Shown here: positions 7,677 to 13,219 of the stretch, in pieces
Layout of the letters: every line of letters starts with the position of its first letter
Numbering within the stretch: position 1 is the first letter of the stretch
Source: CAZTZY01 sp964617765
Lineage (GTDB): Bacteria; Pseudomonadota; Gammaproteobacteria; Pseudomonadales; DT-91
DNA: 13,219 nt
Assembly (NCBI GenBank): GCA_964617765.1
Contig: CAZTZY010000082.1
Location: 1-13,219 of the forward strand
Direction: 5' to 3'
Program-made: the position numbers and the translations under genes
Notes under the pieces: model-generated
What the model was told of the DNA's origin: nothing
The model's input: the letters and a program-made list of their open reading frames with translations, nothing else
Database searches by the model: none

Positions 7677-8752
7677 TGGATTTGCAATACAAGGCATTTG
7701 ACAGGGCGGCTGATCTCGAACAGCAAAGAGAGTTATTTGCGTTATGTTTTCCTGAGTCATTGGCCGCAAAAACCAATACCAGAGAACATTATTCCTGGAA
7801 GTTTTGCAGCACTGAACAAATTAGCCATGAGTATATTGTTACCTCTAATGACAAAATGATGGGCTACTATGCTGCTATTTCTTATCCTTATTCAATGGCG
7901 GGCGAAAAGCAAAATATAGCCATGGTCTGTGATGTGATGACGCATCCCGATGCTAGAGGAAAGGGGCTTTTCACCAAACTGGGTGCCTATGCTACAGAGC
8001 AGTTGCATAAGGAACATTTTGCCTTTTCTACCGGTTTCCCTGTGAGGCCAGAAGTGATACCAGGGCATCTGAAAGTCGGCTGGCATAAAACCCTGGGTTT
8101 GCCTGTTTATTTATGTCCGTTACGTGCTGATGCCATATTGTCGACAGTGAAGTTACGTTGGGCAGCGCCGGTGTTTAATGTCTTGCTTGGCTTAGTGCAT
8201 GGAATTCTAACTGCATTTCATAAGCTCTTTAAAAACGGTTATGAAATATCGGTGTCAGGCAAAGAGTCAGTTTTTTCTAATGAAGCCTATGAGACTTTTT
8301 ATAATCATTGGTCGAAATCCAGAACTTGTTTCCTGGAAAAAACACCGCAATTTTTGCAGTGGCGGCTGGGTGCGCCCAATGCTGATTACGACATATTTTA
8401 TGCCAGGAAAAATACAGCCATTGTTGCTGTGATGATTGCCAGAAAAACAGTGCTGAACGATATTCCTTGTCTGGCTATTCTTGATGTGATGGTATTGCCT
8501 GAAGCCAAATCCAGCTTGCCTATTTTGATTAGCCATGCCAAAAAAAAATGTGCAGAGAGTGGACTGGAAGCCATGGCACTCACGACCAATCGATCCTACT
8601 TCAAAACCTTAAGGCTTTTTTCTTCTGGATTTATTCGCACTCATGTTTTTTTTACATTTATCGTTAAATTGATGAATACCCGGAAAACCATTGCGGAAAT
8701 GTCAGATGATAAAAACTGGTGTTTAACATGGATTGATTCCGATGACCTTTAA
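7676..8752 (+). CDS. GNAT-family acyltransferase, two-domain type
   Basis: 358 residues, about twice one GNAT domain. The N-terminal half has a GNAT acyl-CoA site, CDVMTHPDARGKGLFTKL, with R/Q-x-x-G-x-G-like ARGKGLF at 93-99, followed by a STGFP segment (118-122) and a Gly-Trp pair. The C-terminal half has FLQWRL, resembling the WR-containing second domain of GNATs found in polysaccharide clusters. Such enzymes move acyl groups from CoA, or sometimes ACP, to amines. The start is GTG at 7676, sharing one base with the SDR stop (TAGTG), so translation is tightly coupled. Between an SDR and a PIG-L deacetylase it is a good candidate to acylate a freed sugar amine. The acyl donor is inferred only from neighbours. 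Confidence 0.8.
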   Translation: MDLQYKAFDRAADLEQQRELFALCFPESLAAKTNTREHYSWKFCSTEQISHEYIVTSNDKMMGYYAAISYPYSMAGEKQNIAMVCDVMTHPDARGKGLFTKLGAYATEQLHKEHFAFSTGFPVRPEVIPGHLKVGWHKTLGLPVYLCPLRADAILSTVKLRWAAPVFNVLLGLVHGILTAFHKLFKNGYEISVSGKESVFSNEAYETFYNHWSKSRTCFLEKTPQFLQWRLGAPNADYDIFYARKNTAIVAVMIARKTVLNDIPCLAILDVMVLPEAKSSLPILISHAKKKCAESGLEAMALTTNRSYFKTLRLFSSGFIRTHVFFTFIVKLMNTRKTIAEMSDDKNWCLTWIDSDDL

Positions 8753-8772
8753 TAACCAGCGTTGCCAGCAAA

Positions 8773-9540
8773 ATGACTGATACTACAACTGGCCAGCATA
8801 TTTTTTTATTTGCCCACCAGGATGATGAGTATGGTGTATTTCATGCTATTTCAGAGGCGATAAAACTTGGCAATGATGTCTGGTGTGTTTTTGTTACAGA
8901 TGGCGGGCCTGCTTTTGAACGACGAAATCTGGAATCCATAAAAGTATTGAGCCACTTCGGGGTAGATAAAAATAAAATACTCTTCATAGGCAAGCAGCTG
9001 GGAATTGAAGATGGCAAATTGTTAAGGGATCTGAAAATATTGGCTGACTGGCTTGGGTCTTTTTTGGCATCACACAAGTCGATACGGAAAATTTTTGTAC
9101 CAGCATGGGAGGGAGGGCATCCTGATCATGATATTTTGCATGCGGTATCTGCAACTATAGCTAATCGTTATGAACTGGCAGATAAGGTTTGGCAATTTTC
9201 ACTCTATAATGGATATCAATGCCCGGCACCATTTTTTCGAGTAATGCACCCTATAAGCAGTAATGGCGAAATAGTTATTGAAACCATTCCGTTTAGCCAG
9301 AGATTTGGATATATCCGCAAATGCTTTCATTACCGTTCACAAATGCAAACATGGATGGGACTTTTCCCGTTTGTCTTTTATGCGTATATCTTTATTGGCC
9401 AGCAACGATTGCAAAAGATCAGTCTTGAGCGGTTGGATCGTAAACCTCATTCAGGATGCTTATATTATGAGTACCGAGGATTTTCAACATGGGAAGATGT
9501 TGAGTACGGTTTGAAAAGTTTGACAAAAGAGTTTGGGTAA
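8773..9540 (+). CDS. PIG-L family (LmbE-like) N-deacetylase
   Basis: 255 residues with the two family signature motifs. The first is AHQDDE (14-19), where His15 and Asp18 are expected zinc ligands and Asp17 the general base. The second is HPDHD (116-120), where His119 is the third expected ligand. By comparison with MshB and PIG-L, the protein should remove an acetyl group from an N-acetylated amino sugar or sugar conjugate, exposing the amine. The usual Pro in AHPDDE is Gln here. No signal peptide is seen, so it is probably cytoplasmic. The gene begins 20 bases after the GNAT gene with no strong ribosome site. Its placement beside an acyltransferase suggests deacetylation followed by re-acylation (inference). 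Confidence 0.86.
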   Translation: MTDTTTGQHIFLFAHQDDEYGVFHAISEAIKLGNDVWCVFVTDGGPAFERRNLESIKVLSHFGVDKNKILFIGKQLGIEDGKLLRDLKILADWLGSFLASHKSIRKIFVPAWEGGHPDHDILHAVSATIANRYELADKVWQFSLYNGYQCPAPFFRVMHPISSNGEIVIETIPFSQRFGYIRKCFHYRSQMQTWMGLFPFVFYAYIFIGQQRLQKISLERLDRKPHSGCLYYEYRGFSTWEDVEYGLKSLTKEFG

Positions 9541-9569
9541 ATAGTTTGAATAAAAACTGGGCGAGATTT

Positions 9570-9618
9570 AGTCTCTCCTGTGAAACAGGGGAGATGTCGC
9601 GTTAGCGACAGAGGGGTA
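9570..9618 (-). repeat. Two-hairpin palindromic repeat, copy 3 (inverted relative to copy 1)
   Basis: Read on the minus strand it closely matches 8-60, with the same CCCCTC head, TGTCGC/GCGACA stem and CTCCCC-type stem. On the plus strand, 9572-9581 pairs with 9585-9594 (ten pairs including a G-T wobble) around GAA, and 9595-9600 pairs with 9605-9610 around GTTA. It lies 30 bases after the PIG-L stop, so transcripts of the operon would end with this structure. No T-run follows. Confidence 0.8.
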
Positions 9619-9630
9619 AAATATGGTAAG

Positions 9631-9680
9631 TAACCCCTCCGGCACTTCGTGCCACCTCCCCTATTTTATAGGGGAGGCTG
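9631..9680 (+). repeat. Two-hairpin palindromic repeat, copy 4 (diverged)
   Basis: It has the same plan and orientation as copy 1: an AACCCCTC head, then GGCAC (9641-9645) with GTGCC (9649-9653) around TTC. Then CCTCCCCTAT (9655-9664) pairs with ATAGGGGAGG (9668-9677) around TTT. Stem sequences differ from copy 1 but pairing is kept, which points to selection on, or propagation of, structure. Its head is complementary to the GAGGGGT end of copy 3 (9611-9617), so both copies can fold into one larger structure. It ends 43 bases before the gene at 9724. Confidence 0.78.
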
Positions 9681-9723
9681 GAAGCAGACTATATAAGAGC
9701 CATTTGGATAAGCGGGAACAAAA

Positions 9724-10065
9724 ATGTTTGTACAATTAATAGCGGTTTTATGTGTGGTTGGTTTGGCTATCGGCCAGATTTTGTTCAAGATGAGTGCAGC
9801 TTCGTTAACAGAGACGGGTAGTTTTTTTGCACTTAAAACACTGACAACGCTTTTTGCTGCGATGATGCTTTATGGTATTACTTCAATAGCATGGGTTTGG
9901 ATATTGCAAAAAACGGAATTGGGTAAAGTCTACCCGTTTATGGCATTGGCATTTATTTTGGTGCCCATTGGCAGTCATTTTGTTTTTGGTGAGCGATTTC
10001 AGCTGCAATATTTTATTGGTATTGCCTTGATTGTATTGGGTATTGTTATTGCTGTAAGGGCTTGA
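9724..10065 (+). CDS. SMR/EamA-like small membrane protein, ArnE/ArnF-type flippase subunit
   Basis: 113 residues with four membrane segments, near 2-22, 36-60, 69-88 and 95-112, the size and fold of small multidrug resistance proteins. Features typical of the ArnE/EamA branch are an early GQILFK, a Trp-rich second-third junction (AWVWILQKTELGKVYPF, with Tyr70-Pro71) and Glu90 before the last helix. Arn-type members help move undecaprenyl-phosphate-aminoarabinose across the inner membrane. Here it could flip the lipid-linked sugar made by the GT2 enzyme. GGGA (9714-9717) lies six bases before the ATG. A GT-C gene follows after 23 bases, which strengthens the flippase reading. A drug or metabolite exporter is the main alternative. 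Confidence 0.75.
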   Translation: MFVQLIAVLCVVGLAIGQILFKMSAASLTETGSFFALKTLTTLFAAMMLYGITSIAWVWILQKTELGKVYPFMALAFILVPIGSHFVFGERFQLQYFIGIALIVLGIVIAVRA

Positions 10066-10088
10066 AGCATCTGTTAATTAGTCAATAA

Positions 10089-11909
10089 ATGCAGGATATT
10101 GGATTGAATTATTTTCCGAAAAATAGCACTCAGGAAACGGAAGTGGTCGTAGATGTTGGTATAAACGCATCACAGCGAAACATCCTGATATTCATCATTT
10201 TCATTTATTTCTGTAATGCACTGCTGACATTTTTCTATAGTCCTATTGCGTTGGATGCGGCTAATGTGTATTTGCCTTTTGCCAAAAAAATTCTTGATGA
10301 GGGCATAGGTTTTTTATTTAGTCAGGAATCTATTGTAACCTCGCCGATTTCTTTTTTATGGCCCGCATTGTTTGGTGGCGAGCATCATATTGTTAAATTT
10401 GCGAACCTGATTGCAGGCGTTTTTATGGTGCTACTGGTTTATGGTATTGGCAGAAGGCTGTATTCAAGGTCATCTGGGCTGATTGCAGCCGGCCTGTTTG
10501 CGGCATCGCCCTTGATGTGCCAGTGGATTCCCACGTCGCTTTCCGAACCCCCGTTTTTTCTGTTTACCCTGTTGTGGTTTTGGGGGCTGTTGGAAATCAA
10601 TGCGGGCAAACAATGGGCGATACCGGTTGCGGCATTGGCATTAAGTGCATCGATACTAACAAGGGGTGTATGGCTGTATCCGGCGATTATTTTTATTATT
10701 CTGTTACTGGCTTTTTATATTTTTAAACTGGGCGCCGCTAAAAAAACAGGGCATCTGTTAATTGCCTGTATATCTGGCCTGGTTTTACCGCTGCTGTTTA
10801 TTGTGAAAAATTTCGTATTGTTTGGTTTGCCGGCCATAGACACAGGGTCTGGTGGGGCGCTTTTTTTTGGCACGCATTTACTGACCAATGGTTTTGAGCC
10901 ACTGCCTTTGGGATTGAGCTATGAACATGGTAGTAATATGCGCACTGTGGTGGGTAGTGGGCAGCATGCCGCTGTTGCAATGGAGTTTCTCAATAGCAGG
11001 TCGATAAGCGAACTGCTCCACTGGTATCTGACTAAAATTTCGTGGGTGACCTTATTCAGCGTTACTGATAAGCCCATAGCGGTTTCCATCTGGCGTTGTG
11101 TGGAGCTTGCCGGTGCTATAACGGCTTTTGTCTGGGCGCTGAAGCAAAGGTACTTCCTGGTTATCGTATTGGCTGCCGGTGTTGTTTTACAGATACTGCA
11201 AACTGCACTGGTGCTTTATAACATTCGTTACAGTATTGATAATCTGGAGCTATTGTTAATTCCATTGGCATCAGTTGGTATTGCCCTGGCGTTTAACCGG
11301 CCTTATGAATCCAGGATGGGTATTGCTGGCGACTTCGGGCCTAAATACGGTTACATCTTCAATCAATACGCCATTCAGCTTATCGCCATAGCAACCATGT
11401 TATTTCTGGTGTCGTATTTAAGGCCGGCTCCTGCCATTCATTTGCCAGCACATATTCCAGTGTCGGTATTGTTTGAGAGTAATGAGACAAAGGTAATTAA
11501 AAGCGCGGCTTCTGCAGGTTCCTTGCCATCAGATTCCCCTTCATCAGTTTCTCTGCAATGGTATGTGCCTGCACAAGTATTGCCTTCAGGTACAAGCAAT
11601 GCGTTATGGAAAATTACCCTGTCGGTAGCATCAAATACAGGCCGTTGTCATAAAGCCTCGCTATCCTTCGCTACCTTATTGGCACCGCATGACGAAAGCA
11701 CGGCTGTGAGATTTCCTGTGCATGGCGATGGCCAAAGTTATACCTATTTGTTAGGTACTGCTGTTATGAATGCCCATTTGTTCCCTATGGATTCGGGCAA
11801 GTTAACGCTGGCATTGGATTGCGATAATGATGCAAAAATCACGGTTAAAAACATTGCCCTCGTGGCACCGCATATTATTGAAACCTACTTCGGGAAGTTC
11901 AACCAGTAA
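10089..11909 (+). CDS. GT-C-like (family 39-type) membrane glycosyltransferase with soluble C-terminal domain
   Basis: 606 residues. About eleven membrane segments lie between residues 32 and 444. After the first there is an acidic residue, Asp56, in ALDAANVYLPFA, at the expected site of the GT-C catalytic loop. SEPPFFLF (152-159) resembles a GT39 helix start. From about 450 to 606 follows a non-membrane, probably beta-rich domain with two cysteines, Cys520 and Cys578, that could form a disulfide in the periplasm. The predicted role is transfer of a polyprenyl-linked sugar onto a glycan or lipid outside the inner membrane, partnered by the SMR protein just upstream. Start uncertain: ATG at 10089 has no evident ribosome site, whereas GTG at 10143 has AGGA (10132-10135) seven bases upstream and would trim 18 residues before the first helix. 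Confidence 0.75.
   Translation: MQDIGLNYFPKNSTQETEVVVDVGINASQRNILIFIIFIYFCNALLTFFYSPIALDAANVYLPFAKKILDEGIGFLFSQESIVTSPISFLWPALFGGEHHIVKFANLIAGVFMVLLVYGIGRRLYSRSSGLIAAGLFAASPLMCQWIPTSLSEPPFFLFTLLWFWGLLEINAGKQWAIPVAALALSASILTRGVWLYPAIIFIILLLAFYIFKLGAAKKTGHLLIACISGLVLPLLFIVKNFVLFGLPAIDTGSGGALFFGTHLLTNGFEPLPLGLSYEHGSNMRTVVGSGQHAAVAMEFLNSRSISELLHWYLTKISWVTLFSVTDKPIAVSIWRCVELAGAITAFVWALKQRYFLVIVLAAGVVLQILQTALVLYNIRYSIDNLELLLIPLASVGIALAFNRPYESRMGIAGDFGPKYGYIFNQYAIQLIAIATMLFLVSYLRPAPAIHLPAHIPVSVLFESNETKVIKSAASAGSLPSDSPSSVSLQWYVPAQVLPSGTSNALWKITLSVASNTGRCHKASLSFATLLAPHDESTAVRFPVHGDGQSYTYLLGTAVMNAHLFPMDSGKLTLALDCDNDAKITVKNIALVAPHIIETYFGKFNQ
10132..10145 (+). promoter_or_regulatory. Ribosome site and alternative GTG start inside the 10089 gene
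   Basis: AGGA (10132-10135) lies seven bases before an in-frame GTG (10143-10145). The spacing is better than anything upstream of ATG 10089, so the true N-terminus may be here. Confidence 0.4.
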
Positions 11910-11925
11910 TGGCTAATGTGAAACT

Positions 11926-12912
11926 ATGAAGAAGATACTGATCACTGGCGGTTCCGGGTTTATTGGCAGTAACCTGATGGCCTATTATCTGGCGCAGCCT
12001 GACGTGCAGGTGCTGAACCTTGATAGCCTGCCACCGCGTAATCCACAGCATAATGAATATTGGGTAAAAGTGGATTTTGGCAGTGATGCGCCGTTACTGG
12101 TAGCGGATAAAATTCGGGAATTTTCGCCGCAGTATATTTTCCATCTGGCAGCACGCACCGACCTGGATGGAAAATTCCTAGCGGATTATGCTGCTAACAC
12201 GGATGGTGTGCGGAAGCTGATTGCCGCCTGCGAGGGTTTGCCGGATTTGCAGCGTGTAGCATTTGCATCTTCACGGTTAGTGTGTGAGATCGGTTATCAG
12301 CCGAAAGGTGATGAGGATTATTGCCCGACCACCCCTTATGGCGAGAGCAAGGTGTTGGGAGAGCGCATTGTGAAAGAGGCGGCCGGCAATATTCCCGAAT
12401 GGTTTATTTTCAGGCCAACATCCATCTGGGGGCCGTGGTTTGGTGTGCCTTACCTGAATTTCTTTTTGACGGTGAATAAAAAACTGTATTTGCATCCTGC
12501 AGGGAAGACGATTTTAAAATCGTTTGGTTTTGTGCGAAATTCTGTCTATCAGCTCGATCAATTAATGTTTGCGCCTGTTGAAAAAGTGCATAAGAAAATG
12601 TTTTATCTTTGTGATTATCCCCCGCTGGAATTATCAGCATGGGCTTTGTTAATCGCCGATAAAATGCAGGTTAGCCGGCCTAAAAAAGTACCGGTGTTTC
12701 TATTGGCATTGGCAGCAAAAGCCGGAGATGTTTTCAAATTGTTGGGCTGGGAGAATCCGCCACTGACCAGTTTTCGGTTGAATAATTTATTAACCGATAT
12801 GACGCATGATACCAGGGCATTGCAGGAAATTTGTGGCGAATTGCCTTATTCGCTTGAAACGGGTGTGGAAGAAACGGTAAGTTGGCTTAAATTACATCAC
12901 TATATTGACTAA
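11926..12912 (+). CDS. NAD-dependent epimerase/dehydratase (extended SDR)
   Basis: 328 residues, the normal length for sugar-nucleotide epimerases. The N-terminal Rossmann motif TGGSGFIG is at 7-14. HLAARTD (73-79), a FASSRLV catalytic-serine strand (Ser115/Ser116), the catalytic pair Tyr138 and Lys142 (YGESK) and RPTSIWGP (163-170) follow in the expected order. Family members act on nucleotide sugars by epimerisation, dehydration or reduction, using a tightly bound NAD(P). It starts 16 bases after the GT-C gene with only a weak ribosome site, so it is probably part of that operon. It may make or modify the donor sugar for this locus, but the precise reaction is not readable. The C-terminal half carries the substrate-specific part and is less familiar. 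Confidence 0.85.
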   Translation: MKKILITGGSGFIGSNLMAYYLAQPDVQVLNLDSLPPRNPQHNEYWVKVDFGSDAPLLVADKIREFSPQYIFHLAARTDLDGKFLADYAANTDGVRKLIAACEGLPDLQRVAFASSRLVCEIGYQPKGDEDYCPTTPYGESKVLGERIVKEAAGNIPEWFIFRPTSIWGPWFGVPYLNFFLTVNKKLYLHPAGKTILKSFGFVRNSVYQLDQLMFAPVEKVHKKMFYLCDYPPLELSAWALLIADKMQVSRPKKVPVFLLALAAKAGDVFKLLGWENPPLTSFRLNNLLTDMTHDTRALQEICGELPYSLETGVEETVSWLKLHHYID

Positions 12913-12939
12913 GGAGGATCTGGCTAAATGTCATTTTGA
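12911..12939 (+). promoter_or_regulatory. Strong ribosome binding site leading to a three-codon ORF at a repeat edge
   Basis: AAGGAGG (12911-12917) overlaps the epimerase stop codon and is ten bases before ATG (12928-12930). That frame ends after three codons at TGA (12937-12939), inside the palindromic element starting at 12929. The pattern suggests the original downstream gene start was cut off or displaced by the repeat. Confidence 0.4.
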
Positions 12940-13178
12940 ACCCTTCTTAAATTCAGGGTAGGCTCTGTGAGAAATCTAAGGAACCTCTTAATAACTCCCT
13001 TTTGTCATTCTGAACGCAGTGAAGAATCTTTTTAATTCAAGTGGTTAGATTTCTCACTGCGTTCGAAATGACAGTTATTCAGAGGTTCCCTAACTGTTTG
13101 AATTGAAAGATTCTTCACAGAGTTTACCCTGAATTTAAGAAGGGTTCGAAATGACAGTTATTCAGGGGTTCCATAACT
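12929..13178. repeat. Nested palindromic element (MITE-like), about 250 bases
   Basis: Three inverted repeats sit inside one another. The outer arms 12929-12977 and 13108-13156 (49 bases each) match at 44 positions. The middle arms 12980-12996 and 13073-13089 (17 bases) match at 16. The inner arms 13003-13029 and 13047-13073 (27 bases) match at 23. The end of the inner right arm (13062-13095) recurs as a near-identical direct copy at 13145-13178. The arms begin TGTCATTC/T and end AATGACA. No ORF of note lies inside. The arrangement fits insertion of one palindromic unit within another, or a non-autonomous mobile element; no target-site duplication was established. Confidence 0.8.
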
Positions 13179-13193
13179 ATTATTGAAGACATC

Positions 13194-13219
13194 ATGAAAA
13201 AATATCAGGATTTATCCAG
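13194..13219 (+). CDS. Possible start of a further gene, truncated by the window end
   Basis: ATG at 13194 opens a frame reading MKKYQDLS to the window edge, with no stop. A weak purine stretch, TGAAGA (13183-13188), lies about five bases upstream. A Met-Lys-Lys start after the repeat element fits a real gene in the same direction, but eight codons cannot identify it and the frame may close soon after. Confidence 0.35.

Noticed and set aside
9690..9697. TATATAAG as a -10 box for the SMR gene
   Set aside because: AT-rich match only; the sequence 16-18 bases upstream has no -35 resemblance and lies in the repeat stem.

Overview
The window looks like a surface-glycan or lipid-linked sugar locus from a Gram-negative bacterium, probably Pseudomonadota. 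The lineage call is tentative. It rests on the gene types (GT2 lipid-phosphate sugar synthase, SMR-type flippase subunit, GT-C membrane glycosyltransferases), fairly AT-leaning but mixed coding sequence, Shine-Dalgarno style starts and palindromic intergenic repeats. There is no rRNA, tRNA, CRISPR array, transposase or phage gene in the window.

Layout. Positions 1-218 are non-coding and hold two copies of a hairpin repeat. Positions 219-3881 (minus strand) carry two large multi-spanning GT-C-like membrane proteins 36 bases apart. A divergent intergenic region follows, with a candidate promoter and a possible 51-codon ORF. From 4219 to 9540 (plus strand) six tightly packed genes encode a GT2 polyprenyl-phosphate sugar synthase-like protein, a SAM methyltransferase, a FabH-like ketoacyl synthase III, a FabG-like SDR, a GNAT acyltransferase and a PIG-L deacetylase. 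Positions 9570-9682 hold two more hairpin-repeat copies. From 9724 to 12912 lie an SMR/ArnE-like small membrane protein, a third GT-C-like protein with a soluble C-terminal domain, and an NAD-dependent sugar epimerase/dehydratase. Positions 12929-13178 hold a large nested palindromic element. A truncated ORF may begin at 13194.

How the genes may work together (inference). The GT2 enzyme, SMR protein and GT-C proteins match the logic of Arn/Gtr-type pathways: load a sugar on undecaprenyl phosphate, flip it, and transfer it on the outer side of the inner membrane. The KASIII, SDR, GNAT and PIG-L genes sit together between these parts. They suggest that an N-acetyl sugar is deacetylated and re-acylated with a locally made 3-hydroxyacyl group, for example 3-hydroxybutyryl. 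The methyltransferase and epimerase would add further tailoring. No acyl carrier protein gene is visible, so the housekeeping ACP or CoA would have to serve.

The most notable non-coding signals are the two-hairpin repeat, whose diverged copies keep base pairing and bracket the 219-9540 block, and the three-layer nested palindrome after the epimerase gene.
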